Position numbers and translations under genes: made by a program. Source: Halochromatium sp. (GTDB taxonomy: Bacteria > Pseudomonadota > Gammaproteobacteria > Chromatiales > Chromatiaceae). From it: DNA of 64,000 bases. Below the pieces are notes generated by a model. The model was given only the letters and a program-made list of their open reading frames with translations, was not told the origin of the DNA and did not search any database. The stretch lies in contig POWB01000001.1 in NCBI GenBank assembly GCA_010912705.1, forward strand, positions 409,759-473,758, given 5' to 3'. Shown here piece after piece: positions 51,810-61,764 of this stretch. Within the stretch, counting starts at the first letter, position 1. Every line of letters begins with the position of its first letter.

Positions 51810-53303
51810 TCAGCTACCAGGGATGATCAGCACCTGACCGGCGCGAATCTGATCGCCTTGCAGTTGGTTGATATCCCGCAGCACACTGAGCTTTACGTTA
51901 TAGCTGTCGGCGATCTCGGACAGGGTATCGCCCGGTGCGATGCGGTGTTGCCGTGCCCCCGAGGTGGTTGCTTGGGCCAGGGTCTGGGCCGGTGTCTTGG
52001 CGAAGTGGGTGCCCGGCGGCGGATACTCGGCGAAATACTCGACAATGCCCTCCAGGATAGCCTGGGCAAGCTTATCCTGATAGCTCGAGCTCAACAGCCG
52101 CTTCTCTTCGTCCGGATTCGAGATGAATGCGGTCTCGACCAGCATCGACGGGATATCCGGTGATTTCAGCACGGCAAAGCCGGCCTGCTGAATACGCTGC
52201 TGATGCACCTCGCCAAGCCGCTGCAGCTTCGACAGCACCTTGGCTGCGGCGACACCACTGAGCTCGATGGTCGCATTCTGGCTCATCTCGAGCAGCACAC
52301 TGGCAAGTAGATCATCGCGCTGCTGGAGATCGACACCGCCGATCAAGTCGGCGCGGTTCTCGCGCTCGGCCAGCCAGCGCGCGGCCTCACTGGTCGCGCC
52401 GCCAGAGGAGAGCGTGAACACCGATGAGCCACGCACCCGTGGATCGGTAAAGGCGTCGGCATGGATCGAGACGAAGAGATCCGCCCGATGCTGGCGCGCG
52501 ATCTCGATGCGCTTGCGCAAACGAAGGTAGTAGTCGCCGTCGCGAACCAGCACCGCGCGCATCCCGGAATAGGCATCGATCCGCTTCGCCAGCTTGCGCG
52601 CGATGGCCAGCGTGATGCCCTTCTCCTGCGTACCGCGCCCGCCCACTGCACCTGGGTCCTTACCACCGTGTCCGGCATCAACGGCAATAATGAGGTCGCG
52701 ATTCGATGGCGCTGTGCTGCGAATCGAGGGATGCCTATCGCCTGGGCTGATTGTTCTTAGGTCGATGGCCGCGGGCGCGGTGCGCGCCTCGACGGCAGCG
52801 ACAGAGCCAGCCTTGCTGCTGCTAGAGCTAGAGCTAGAGCTAGAGCTAGAGCTAGAGCTAGAGCTAGGCCCTGATTCTGCCGTCGATGCCACCACCGAGC
52901 CAGCCTTCGGCGAGAGATCGATCACCAATCGATGACCATAGGATCCTTTGGGCCCCAGATTGAAGCTCTTGGCCCGCACCTGCTGCTTCAGATCGAGCAC
53001 GATGCGCAGATCATCGCCCTCGCGAATCCCGCTCCGCAGTCCAGCAACGACCCGATCGCCAGCCTCGGGCTTGGCCAACTGGCCTTGAAGCCGCGCATCG
53101 ATCAGATCGATCACCAGTCGGTGGGGATCATCTAGCGCAAAGACCCGATGCTCGACCGGCGCCTCAACGTCGACCACCACGCGGGTGTACTCAGGACCGC
53201 TCCAAAGGCGCGCACCCTCGACCCCCACCTGACCGGCAAGGGTCAGGCAGGCAAAGCTCGCGAAAAAGATCCAGAGGCTGTATCGAGCCAGCGTCAAAAG
53301 CAT
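51810..53303 (-). CDS. amiC: N-acetylmuramoyl-L-alanine amidase (AMIN domain, amidase_3, LysM)
   Basis: N-term AMIN VEGARLWSGPEYTRVVVDVEAPVEHRVF; IIAVDAGHGGKDPGAVGGRGTQEK; SVETAFISNPDEEK-like; LysM HRIAPGDTLSEIADSYNVKLSVLRDINQL. Confidence 0.93.
   Translation of the reverse strand: MLLTLARYSLWIFFASFACLTLAGQVGVEGARLWSGPEYTRVVVDVEAPVEHRVFALDDPHRLVIDLIDARLQGQLAKPEAGDRVVAGLRSGIREGDDLRIVLDLKQQVRAKSFNLGPKGSYGHRLVIDLSPKAGSVVASTAESGPSSSSSSSSSSSSSSSSSKAGSVAAVEARTAPAAIDLRTISPGDRHPSIRSTAPSNRDLIIAVDAGHGGKDPGAVGGRGTQEKGITLAIARKLAKRIDAYSGMRAVLVRDGDYYLRLRKRIEIARQHRADLFVSIHADAFTDPRVRGSSVFTLSSGGATSEAARWLAERENRADLIGGVDLQQRDDLLASVLLEMSQNATIELSGVAAAKVLSKLQRLGEVHQQRIQQAGFAVLKSPDIPSMLVETAFISNPDEEKRLLSSSYQDKLAQAILEGIVEYFAEYPPPGTHFAKTPAQTLAQATTSGARQHRIAPGDTLSEIADSYNVKLSVLRDINQLQGDQIRAGQVLIIPGS
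52821..52868 (-). repeat. Hexanucleotide (GCTAGA)7 + GCTAGG microsatellite encoding poly-Ser linker in amiC
   Basis: Seven perfect gctaga units followed by gctagg; product tract SGPSSSSSSSSSSSSSSSSSKAG. Confidence 0.97.
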
Positions 53304-53542
53304 CAGTGAGGGCACCTGTCCGTCGTCGCCACCACCTCGGCAGAAGGTGGTATTTTTACCTCTAGAGCATAGACGCATCTGAAACGATTTCCAAGCCTAA
53401 ACGGCGGCTTGAAACGACTTCTTGATGATCAACCGAGATGAGAGTAGCGCGAACGCAACAGGGTATCAAGCTGAATTTCCGCGACTTATTGCGGCTTGAT
53501 ACGTCCAGGCTTAACTCGGTAGCTCAGGCAGAGCGACGGCAA

Positions 53543-54151
53543 TCAATGAGCGCCGGCTGAATCCAGCGCATCCTGCGCGGTCGATGGCGCCGACAGGGCG
53601 GCCACCACCGGCGCCCAGCGCGGACAGGCACGGACCCGAATCCGGCGCCGCTCGCCAGCATCTGCGATCTGTAGCTCAAGATCGGCTGGCGGCAGCGCAC
53701 CAGCACCCCGCTCCGGCCACTCGACCAGGATCAGACCAGGGTGTTCGAGCAGATCGCGCAGCCCTAGGTAATCCAGCTCTTCCGGATCAGCCAGGCGATA
53801 CAGATCCAGATGCACAACCGGCGGCTCGACCGTCTCATAGGGCTCGATCAGGGTATAGGTCGGACTGCGTACCGCCCCCTGATAGCCCAGTCCACGCAGC
53901 AGACCACGGACCAGCGTGGTCTTACCGGCACCCAGATCACCGCGCAGATAGACGATGCCGCGATAAGCACGCAACAGCTCGGCCAGACGCGCACCAAGCA
54001 TCAATTGCGCGCTCTCACCAGCAACCTCAAGCTCGATCTCGGCTGGCAGCCGGGCCGGAGGCTGATCTAGAGGCTGAGGCTGCGCCGAAGACGGCAGGCT
54101 CACCTGGTCCGTCTTGTGATCGCCGCGTTTGAGATGACCTGATCCGCTCAT
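53543..54151 (-). CDS. tsaE: tRNA threonylcarbamoyladenosine biosynthesis ATPase TsaE
   Basis: IVYLRGDLGAGKTTLVRGLLRGLGYQGAVRSPTYTLIEPYE, VHLDLYRLADPEELDYLG, LILVEWPERG. Confidence 0.95.
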   Translation of the reverse strand: MSGSGHLKRGDHKTDQVSLPSSAQPQPLDQPPARLPAEIELEVAGESAQLMLGARLAELLRAYRGIVYLRGDLGAGKTTLVRGLLRGLGYQGAVRSPTYTLIEPYETVEPPVVHLDLYRLADPEELDYLGLRDLLEHPGLILVEWPERGAGALPPADLELQIADAGERRRIRVRACPRWAPVVAALSAPSTAQDALDSAGAH

Positions 54152-55677
54152 GATGCCGCATCCGCCAAGCCAGCATCCGCCAAGCCAAGCAGTGGCTGCA
54201 AGGCGGCGATCAGATCGCTGACGATCAGGCCGCGCTGACCCTGCTCAGCGGCCCGATCGCCGGCGGCACTGTGCAAGCAGACGCCCACCTCAGCCGCCAA
54301 CGCCAGTTCCATCCCCTGCCCGATCAGGGCACCGATGATGCCGGTCAGGGCATCGCCCATGCCGGCGCTGGCCATGCCTGGATTGCCATCGACACAGACC
54401 GCGGCAGGACGCAGCCCGGGGCCGCTGATCAGACTGCCCGCACCTTTGAGCACAACCACCCCCCCGTAACGGTCCTGTAGCTGCCGCAGTGCTGCAAAGC
54501 GATCTTGCTCAACCTCAGCAACCGAGCAGCCGAGCAGCCGTGCCGCCTCCCCCGGATGCGGTGTCAGCACCCAGTCATCGCGGCGCTGCGGGTCTTGCGC
54601 AAGCAGGTTGAGGCCATCGGCATCCACCACCAATGGCTGCTTGGCGGCGAGCAGGTGCCGGAACAAGGCCCGCCCCCAGTCCTCCTGGCCGAGCCCAAGG
54701 CCAAGCGCGACCAGGGTCGCGCGCTGCAACAAGGCATCGAGCGCTGCCGGTGTCGACACGCCATGGACCATCAGCTCGGGCCGCGTGAGGTTCAGCACGG
54801 CTGCATGCGCTGGGTGCGTCGCGATCGCAACCCGGCCAACGCCAGCCCGCAGCGCCGCCTCCCCCGCCAGACGCGCCGCGCCGCTCATCCCCAGATCACC
54901 GCCGACCACCAGCAGATAGCCACAATCACCCTTGTTCGCGCTACGCCGACGCCGCGGCAGCAGACGCGCCTGCTGATGCCAATCGATACGGCGTGCGGTC
55001 GGGATCTCGCTCGCATAGATCAGCGCCGGCACCCGCAGGCCATCGAAGAAGACCTCACCGCTATAATCTGAACCCAGCCCGGTGAACAGACCACACTTGA
55101 GACCGATGAAACTGATGGTGGCCGCAGCCTCGATCGCCACACCCAGAGCCCGGCCAGTATCAGCATGCAGCCCTGAGGGGATATCCAACGCCAGCGTCGG
55201 CGCGCGAGAGGCATTGCTCTGCGCAACCGCATCCGCCCAGAGACCGGTCAGCGGCCGCTCGAGGCCGGTTCCCAGCATCGCATCGACGATCAGCTCGGCA
55301 TCCGGTGGTAGCCGCTCAAAGGGCTCGATGCTGCCGCCGAGCGCCTGATAGGCCTCGGCAGCGGCCAAGGCCGCACCCTGCAGCCGGCGATGATCGCCAA
55401 GCGTCAGTACGCGCACGCCGAGCCGATAACGATGCGCCAGCCGCGCCAGCACATAGCCGTCGCCACCGTTGTTGCCGGCGCCGGCCAGCACCAGCAGCGA
55501 TTGTGCTTGCGGCCAGCGTGCGCGCAGCAGCGAGAAGGCCGCCGCGCCGGCGCGTTCCATCAGTTCCTCAGCGGGAATCCCCTGCTGCTCAATCGCGATC
55601 CGATCTAAGGCCCGCACCTGCTCGGCACGATACAATGCACGCGGTAGCTGTCGGGTTTCGGGTAAGGCTCTCGTCAT
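54148..55677 (-). CDS. nnrD: Bifunctional NAD(P)H-hydrate epimerase/dehydratase
   Basis: YRAEQVRALDRIAIEQQGIPAEELMERAGAAAF, GAGNNGGDGYVLAR, VLTPHPGEAARLLG, GNPGMASAGMGDALTGII. Confidence 0.95.
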   Translation of the reverse strand: MTRALPETRQLPRALYRAEQVRALDRIAIEQQGIPAEELMERAGAAAFSLLRARWPQAQSLLVLAGAGNNGGDGYVLARLAHRYRLGVRVLTLGDHRRLQGAALAAAEAYQALGGSIEPFERLPPDAELIVDAMLGTGLERPLTGLWADAVAQSNASRAPTLALDIPSGLHADTGRALGVAIEAAATISFIGLKCGLFTGLGSDYSGEVFFDGLRVPALIYASEIPTARRIDWHQQARLLPRRRRSANKGDCGYLLVVGGDLGMSGAARLAGEAALRAGVGRVAIATHPAHAAVLNLTRPELMVHGVSTPAALDALLQRATLVALGLGLGQEDWGRALFRHLLAAKQPLVVDADGLNLLAQDPQRRDDWVLTPHPGEAARLLGCSVAEVEQDRFAALRQLQDRYGGVVVLKGAGSLISGPGLRPAAVCVDGNPGMASAGMGDALTGIIGALIGQGMELALAAEVGVCLHSAAGDRAAEQGQRGLIVSDLIAALQPLLGLADAGLADAAS

Positions 55678-55680
55678 CGC

Positions 55681-56223
55681 TCAGACTCGAAGCAGCTCAG
55701 CGCGGTAGTGAACAAGCTCGCCGATCGACTCCTTAATGTCGGACAGCGCCAGATGGGCACCCTCTTTCTTGAACGCCTCGGCCACCTCCGGCGCCCAGCG
55801 TTGCGCTAGAATCTTGACCGTGCTCACATCCAGGTTGCGATAGTGAAAGAAGGATTCGAGGCGCGGCATCCAGCGCGCCAGGAAGCGTCGATCCTGACAG
55901 ATACTGTTTCCGCACAGCGGCGATGCGCCGGCCTTGCACCAGGCCTCAAGAAACGCCAATGTCTTTAGCTCAGCCGAGCGCTCGTCCTCCTGGCTGATAC
56001 GGACTCGCTCGATGAGGCCAGACGCGCCATGGTGGCTGCGGTTCCAGTCATCCATGGCGGCAAGGACGTGCTCCGGCTGGTGGACGGCAATCACCGGGCC
56101 TTCAGCGAGTATATTCAGGTCAGAATCCGTCACCAAAGTCGCGATCTCGATGATCTGGTCGCGAAACGGATCAAGCCCGGTCATCTCAAGATCAATCCAG
56201 ATCAGGTTATCTTCGTTTACCAC
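55681..56223 (-). CDS. orn: Oligoribonuclease
   Basis: [83 protein letters not shown] start proposed. Confidence 0.96.
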   Translation of the reverse strand: MVNEDNLIWIDLEMTGLDPFRDQIIEIATLVTDSDLNILAEGPVIAVHQPEHVLAAMDDWNRSHHGASGLIERVRISQEDERSAELKTLAFLEAWCKAGASPLCGNSICQDRRFLARWMPRLESFFHYRNLDVSTVKILAQRWAPEVAEAFKKEGAHLALSDIKESIGELVHYRAELLRV

Positions 56224-56387
56224 AGGCACCCCGCTCGGTTCGATAAAGCAATCCCATCCACAACAACCAACAGCGTAGCGCGACTGCTCAAGTTTTGCTG
56301 CGCCCTTTTGCGCACACCTTTGCACACACCTTTTCACGCATCATCTACTGCTTCACCCACTCTCTCATCCGTTCCCTGGAGGATCTC

Positions 56388-56675
56388 ATGATTCAACGCG
56401 CTCTATTCAGCCTTGCCGCCGCGTCCTTGATCACTGCTGCCGTCACTACCCAGGCCAATGAGGCCGTCGATGCCCCAGTCCTGCTCGAGCAGAACTGCAC
56501 CAGCTGCCATGGCTCCGAGGTCTACACGCGTGAGGATCGACGCGTCAACTCGCTTGACGCCTTGCACGGCCAAGTCCGCATGTGCGAGCAAAACCTTGGC
56601 CTGACCTGGTTCGACGATCAGGTCGAGGGCGTTACCGCACTCCTCAATCGCGAATACTACAAATTCAAGCCTTGA
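56388..56675 (+). CDS. Small monoheme c-type cytochrome (periplasmic)
   Basis: Signal peptide [23 protein letters not shown], heme motif CTSCH, C-term LNREYYKF. Confidence 0.85.
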   Translation: MIQRALFSLAAASLITAAVTTQANEAVDAPVLLEQNCTSCHGSEVYTREDRRVNSLDALHGQVRMCEQNLGLTWFDDQVEGVTALLNREYYKFKP

Positions 56676-56696
56676 TCGCGGACGGGCTAGGCTAGC

Positions 56697-57707
56697 ATGC
56701 CTCGGCGGAGGCTCTCAGAGCGACAGATCGCGCGCATCCAGCGCATTCAAGAGCGTCGCCGTAGCAAGGTTGAGGCGCGCGCTGAGCTTGCCTTGGCCCA
56801 ACTCGACGACGAGGCCGCCCGCAATGGTCTTATCGTCGTTCGCCATGGCGCCAATCTGATCGTCGAGGACAGCGAAGGCGCCTGTCATCATTGCGTCACA
56901 CGACAACATATCGGTCAACCAGTCTGCGGTGATCTGGTCGTCTGGCAGCCCTGCGGCCCAAACGCGGGGGTGATCACCGCACTACAGCCACGCGAGACCC
57001 TGCTCAGTCGGCCTGGCACCAACGGCCAAGACAAGCCGTTGGCAGCCAACATCAGCCTACTGACCATCGTCATCGCACCGGAGCCGGCGCCAACCGGCTT
57101 TCTCCTCGATCAGTATCTGGTTGCCGCAGAGCGCATCGGCGTACCGGCACTGATCCTCTGCAACAAGATGGACCTGCTTGATGAAACCGGGCGCGCAGCC
57201 TTCCTCGGCGGACTCGAACACTACGCCAAGATCGGCTATCCGCTACTGCCGCTGAGCCTCAAACAGGACCCCAGCCTCGGACCGCTGCGCGAGCACTTCG
57301 CCAGCCGCTCCGGTATCCTGGTCGGGCAATCCGGCGTCGGCAAGTCATCCTTGATCAAGGCCTTGCTGCCCGATCAGGAGGTCCAGATCGGAGCACTCTC
57401 AACCGCCACCGGCCTCGGTCGCCATACGACGTCAGCCGCGACCAGCTACCGTCTCGACAGCGGCGGGCGTCTCATCGACTCCCCTGGCGTGCGCAGCTTT
57501 CGACTCGGTGCGATCGAGCGTACCGAGCTTGAGCAGGGATTCCCAGAATTTCGCCCGTTCATTGGCCGCTGTCGCTTCAGCAACTGTCAGCATCAGCACG
57601 AGCCTGAATGCGCCATCCTAGCCGCACGCGCTGCGGGCAGGATTGCGCCTGATCGGTTGCTCGCCTTTCAACAGTTGGCAAAGGCCGTCGTCCGCAATCC
57701 GGACTGA
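56697..57707 (+). CDS. rsgA: Ribosome small-subunit-dependent GTPase RsgA
   Basis: LVGQSGVGKSSLIKALLPDQEVQIGALSTATGLGRHTTSAATSYRLDSGGRLIDSPGVRSFRL; zinc site CRFSNCQHQHEPEC. Confidence 0.96.
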   Translation: MPRRRLSERQIARIQRIQERRRSKVEARAELALAQLDDEAARNGLIVVRHGANLIVEDSEGACHHCVTRQHIGQPVCGDLVVWQPCGPNAGVITALQPRETLLSRPGTNGQDKPLAANISLLTIVIAPEPAPTGFLLDQYLVAAERIGVPALILCNKMDLLDETGRAAFLGGLEHYAKIGYPLLPLSLKQDPSLGPLREHFASRSGILVGQSGVGKSSLIKALLPDQEVQIGALSTATGLGRHTTSAATSYRLDSGGRLIDSPGVRSFRLGAIERTELEQGFPEFRPFIGRCRFSNCQHQHEPECAILAARAAGRIAPDRLLAFQQLAKAVVRNPD

Positions 57708-57770
57708 GGCGATTTCTATCAATCGCCAGAAGGCGTTACTCACAACGAGAGGGGGCGCGGCCTCCGCATA

Positions 57771-57974
57771 ATGTCAATCAGATGGTGCCATGTCGCGTAG
57801 ATGACATCATAAAAAGATATCTCGCGCAGAGATGCAAAGGCGCAGAGAAGAAGAGAGGAAGAGAGGAAGAGAGGAAGAGAAGGACAAGAGAAGCGCACTG
57901 GGAACATTGAGCAAGTTCTTTCTTCCTTTGCGCCTCTGCGTCTCTGCGCGAGCCTCTTCTTGCCACGTCACAAC
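57771..57974 (-). repeat. Inverted-repeat intergenic element, copy 2 (opposite orientation to copy 1)
   Basis: Reverse complement gttgtgacgtggcaagaagaggctcgcgcagagacgcagaggcgcaaaggaagaaagaacttgctcaatgttcccagtgcgcttctcttgtcc... matches 8129 onward. Confidence 0.88.
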
Positions 57975-58020
57975 ATCACGCGACATCATGTCGAGGCCGC
58001 ACCCACGAGAGGAAATGCAA

Positions 58021-58491
58021 ATGGCCTATTGGCTGCTGAAATCCGAGCCCGACGCCTTTGGCATCGAGGATCTTAAGACCCGTCGCAACCAAACCGAGCC
58101 TTGGGATGGGGTGCGCAACTACCAGGCGCGCAATATGATGCGCGATCAGATGCAGATCGGCGATCTCGGTTTCTTTTACCACTCCAACGTCAAAGAACCA
58201 GGGATCGTCGGCATCATTGAGGTGGCGAGCACCGGCTATCCAGACCCAACCGCGTTCGATCCAGACTGCAAATACTTCGACCCCAAGAGTGACCCAGCGC
58301 ACCCTCGCTGGTATCTGGTCGATGTCCGCTTCGTGCGTGAGATGAAGCGCAATATCAGCCTAAACGAGCTAAAGGAGTACGCAACGACTGCGTTAGAGGG
58401 ATTTCCACTGGTGCGCAAAGGTAATCGACTGTCGATCATGCCTGTCACCGAAGCCCAGTGGGACTTCATCCTGAGCCTTGAGAAGACATGA
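58021..58491 (+). CDS. EVE-domain (PUA-like) protein
   Basis: MAYWLLKSEPDAFGIEDLKTRRNQTEPWDGVRNYQARNMMRDQMQIGDLGFFYHSN. Confidence 0.94.
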   Translation: MAYWLLKSEPDAFGIEDLKTRRNQTEPWDGVRNYQARNMMRDQMQIGDLGFFYHSNVKEPGIVGIIEVASTGYPDPTAFDPDCKYFDPKSDPAHPRWYLVDVRFVREMKRNISLNELKEYATTALEGFPLVRKGNRLSIMPVTEAQWDFILSLEKT

Positions 58492-58722
58492 TGATGCTGA
58501 CTCGATTCAGATTGACCGGATTCAGATCAAGACTGATGTCAGTAGCCGATCTTACCGATATTCCGTATGCAAACCTAAGCAACTGACCAAAAAGACAATA
58601 TTATTTTTCAGGAATTTAAATGTTATTTATCTCAGCTTGTTACGCGCACAGATGAAGAATGCAGGATCTTAGCAAGCGCCCATCAAACGCTTTGCGATTG
58701 ACAGCCACCTTAGGCATTTAAC

Positions 58723-58998
58723 TCAAGCTCGGCTCTCAGGGTCCGGCAGCACGATATTCAGTTCCAGGATCTCGTGCCGGTCTTCCTGCTCGTAGTGCAC
58801 CGAGACCGCATCGTTGTCGACCTCCACGTACTTACGAATCACGGCTAAGATCTCCTGCTGCAATCGAGGCAGGTAGGAGGGGCGATCCCGGGCCGCACGG
58901 TCATGCGCGACCAGGATCTGGAGCCGTTCTTTTGCGACCGAGGCCGAGCCTTTACCGGCCCCACCAGGGCTGCGGAGATAATCGAGTAGTCCCATCAA
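58723..58998 (-). CDS. minE: Cell division topological specificity factor MinE
   Basis: MGLLDYLRS..SASVAKERLQILVAHDRA..PSYLPRLQQEILAVIRKYVEVD. Confidence 0.96.
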   Translation of the reverse strand: MMGLLDYLRSPGGAGKGSASVAKERLQILVAHDRAARDRPSYLPRLQQEILAVIRKYVEVDNDAVSVHYEQEDRHEILELNIVLPDPESRA

Positions 58999-59808
58999 TC
59001 ACCCCCTGAAAAATCGGCTGAATAACCCCTTCCGCTCAGGCTCGAGAAAGTGCATCGGCCGCTCTTCACCGAGATAGCGAGCCACCATATCGGCGTAGGC
59101 CTGGCCGGCATCCGACTCATGATCCAGGATCACTGGATTGCCGGCGTTGGAGGCATTGAGCACGGCCATCGATTCCGGGATCACGCTCAATAGATTGAGA
59201 GAGAGGATCTCCTGTACGTCCTCGACCCCCAGCATCTCACCGCGCGCCACGCGCTCGGGTGAATAGCGGGTTAAGAGCAGAAACTCGCGGATCGGCTCGT
59301 CGTTCTCGAGCGCTCGACGCGACTTACTCGCGAGGATGCCAAGCATGCGATCGGAGTCCCGTACCGACGAGACCTCTGGATTCGTTACCACAACCGCATC
59401 GTCGGCAAAGAACATCGCCATCACGGCACCATGCTCGATACCTGCCGGAGAATCGCAGACGATGTAGTCATAGGTCTTACCCAGCTCATCGAGCACCTGC
59501 CCGACACCCTCCTGCGTCAGCGCCTCCTTATCCCGGGTCTGTGACGCTGGCAAGATAGACAGATGCTCGCAGCGCTTGTCGCGGATCAATGCCTGATTCA
59601 GGTTTGCCTCGCCATTGATGACATTGGCAAAGTCATAGACGACACGCCGCTCGCAGCCCATGATCAGGTCGAGGTTGCGCAGGCCGACATCGAAGTCGAT
59701 CACCGCCGTCCGTTGCCCACGTTGTGCGAGGCCCATGGCCATCGCGGCGGCCGTCGTTGTCTTGCCGACGCCCCCCTTCCCCGAGGTAATGACGATAGTT
59801 CTGGCCAA
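58999..59808 (-). CDS. minD: Septum site-determining ATPase MinD
   Basis: ARTIVITSGKGGVGKTTTAAAMAMGLAQRGQRTAVIDFDVGLRNLDLIMGCERR; C-term amphipathic KGLFSRFF. Confidence 0.98.
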   Translation of the reverse strand: MARTIVITSGKGGVGKTTTAAAMAMGLAQRGQRTAVIDFDVGLRNLDLIMGCERRVVYDFANVINGEANLNQALIRDKRCEHLSILPASQTRDKEALTQEGVGQVLDELGKTYDYIVCDSPAGIEHGAVMAMFFADDAVVVTNPEVSSVRDSDRMLGILASKSRRALENDEPIREFLLLTRYSPERVARGEMLGVEDVQEILSLNLLSVIPESMAVLNASNAGNPVILDHESDAGQAYADMVARYLGEERPMHFLEPERKGLFSRFFRG

Positions 59809-59889
59809 GAAGGACTCCCCTTATGTGTGTTGACCCAGTTCGAAAACCAGCTTGCGACCGATCACCAGCTTGGCACTCGCGCTAGCGCA

Positions 59890-60672
59890 CTAGAATGGCT
59901 CGATTCGCAGGACATCATGGTCCAGAAAGACCTGCGTTAGGCAGCCCTTTAGATTCGCTGGGATACTGTCGCTGACCCGATAGTGACCGGCCACCGATAC
60001 CAGCTCTGCTTGCAGATCTGAACAGAAGATACGCGCCTTCGTGTCTCCACGCAGCCCCGCAATCGCACGCCCCCGCAGCGGTGCATAGACGTGGATATTG
60101 CCATCGGCCATTAATTCGGCGCCAGAATTGACTGCAGCAATCACGGTCAGATCACCACCAGCGGCATAGACGCGCTGCCCTGAGCGCACTGGACGATCAA
60201 TCAGGTGCGAGCCAGTCTCGACCCCTACCGGAGATCCAATCGCCTGGGCGGCAACCGCTGGCTCGGGCGCGACATCATCACCAACTGACGTCTTCACTGG
60301 CTTTGTTTTGTCGCTTAGGATCGCGAGTTCCATCGCCTTCGCTGCCTCGTGCTGAGCACCTCCGCCACCACGCACCCCAACCGGTATCATGCCCAGGCCA
60401 CGCAACAGCCCAACTAGCTGCGGAAAGCCAACCTCTTCGTCCTCCGATGGCAGGGCGCTCAGCTCGATGACCACTGGCGTGTGCTGAAAAAACGCCGGAG
60501 CCTGCTGCACCTTCGGCATCAGCTGCGCTTCAACGGCATCCATATCGAGGCGCAATAGCCGGATCACGGGCATGATAAATGCCGCCGCCTTCAGCTCGAA
60601 GGCTGGCGCTGAGCTTGCCGGCGGATCGCCGACAGGCTGATCCTTAGCCGGTACTCCAGTGGTCAATGACAT
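59890..60672 (-). CDS. minC: Septum site-determining protein MinC
   Basis: C-term RPVRSGQRVYAAGGDLTVIAAVNSGAELMADGNIHVYAPLRGRAIAGLRGDTKARIFCSDLQAELVSVAGHYR. Confidence 0.96.
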   Translation of the reverse strand: MSLTTGVPAKDQPVGDPPASSAPAFELKAAAFIMPVIRLLRLDMDAVEAQLMPKVQQAPAFFQHTPVVIELSALPSEDEEVGFPQLVGLLRGLGMIPVGVRGGGGAQHEAAKAMELAILSDKTKPVKTSVGDDVAPEPAVAAQAIGSPVGVETGSHLIDRPVRSGQRVYAAGGDLTVIAAVNSGAELMADGNIHVYAPLRGRAIAGLRGDTKARIFCSDLQAELVSVAGHYRVSDSIPANLKGCLTQVFLDHDVLRIEPF

Positions 60673-60724
60673 GATCTCGACGATACTCCTCGCGACGCTG
60701 CCAGCGGCCGCACTGATACAGTAA

Positions 60725-61069
60725 TCAGCCAGGGGGCCATTGCAACGGCCGCCCGCCGATCAGGTGGACGTGCAGATGGTAGACGGTTTGGCCACCGCCA
60801 GCGTTACAGTTAATGACGGTTCGGTAGCCTTGCTCGGCAATCCCTTCCTGTTTGGCCACCTTAGCTGCGGCCAGCAGCAAGCGGCCGATCAGCTCAGCAT
60901 CTTCCGGCTCAGCCTCATTCAGGGTTCGGATCGGCTTACGTGGGATCAGGAGCACATGCACTGGTGCTTGTGGATTGAGATCGCGGAACGCAACCACCTC
61001 ATCATCTTCGTAGATGAGATCCGCCGCCACCTCACCAGTGGCGATCTTGCCGAAGATCGTATCAGACAT
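60725..61069 (-). CDS. HIT-family (HinT-like) protein
   Basis: DTIFGKIATGEVAADLIYEDDEVVAFRDLNPQAPVHVLLIPRKPI, HLHVHLIGGRPLQWPPG. Confidence 0.95.
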   Translation of the reverse strand: MSDTIFGKIATGEVAADLIYEDDEVVAFRDLNPQAPVHVLLIPRKPIRTLNEAEPEDAELIGRLLLAAAKVAKQEGIAEQGYRTVINCNAGGGQTVYHLHVHLIGGRPLQWPPG

Positions 61070-61099
61070 CGGTCTCTCTGCTCTTGCTATCGATATGCA

Positions 61100-61705
61100 T
61101 TAAAGTCCTAACCGACCCGCAAAGGCATGCGCCAGGGTATTGCCGTCCACAAACTCGAGCTCGCCGCCGAGGGGCACCCCATGGGCAATACGGCTCAGGC
61201 GCAGCTGTGATCCCTGAGCCAGGTCAGTGATGTAATGTGCCGTCGCAAGCCCCTCAACCGTTGGGCTGATCGCCAGGATGGCCTCGCTAAGCTCGGGCTC
61301 TTGAAAACGCGCCTCGAGCCGATCAAGACCAAGCTCTTCGGGCCCGATACCATCGAGCGGAGACAATCGACCACCGAGCACGAAATAAAGTCCCCTGTAA
61401 TCTGTCGCCTGCTCAATCGCGACGATATCTGACGGCTGCTCGACAATACAGAGCAAACTGGCGTCGCGCCGACTGCTCGTGCAGAGGTGGCAGCGTGTAT
61501 GCTCAGTCAGGGTCCGACAGCGCTCGCAACGACCGATTTGCTCCATCGCCGTTGCCATCACCTGAGCCAGTTGGCGCCCAGCGTCGCGATCGCGCTCGAG
61601 CAGATGGAAGGCCATGCGCTGCGCAGATTTTGGCCCAATGCCCGGCAACCGCCGCAATGCCTCTATCAGTTGATTCAGTAGACTTGACTCGGACACCGCA
61701 ATCAA
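61100..61705 (-). CDS. recR: Recombination mediator RecR
   Basis: [57 protein letters not shown]. Confidence 0.97.
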   Translation of the reverse strand: MIAVSESSLLNQLIEALRRLPGIGPKSAQRMAFHLLERDRDAGRQLAQVMATAMEQIGRCERCRTLTEHTRCHLCTSSRRDASLLCIVEQPSDIVAIEQATDYRGLYFVLGGRLSPLDGIGPEELGLDRLEARFQEPELSEAILAISPTVEGLATAHYITDLAQGSQLRLSRIAHGVPLGGELEFVDGNTLAHAFAGRLGL

Positions 61706-61764
61706 GGCGACTCACTGAGAGGGCTTCATTCGAGAGGGCTTGCTTCAAATCGGGCCATCATAAA

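Noticed and set aside
57778-57989. ORFs such as MARRGSRRDAEAQRKKEL in copy 2 of the element
   Set aside because: Repeat-derived translations of the inverted arms; such ORFs are a known source of spurious annotations.
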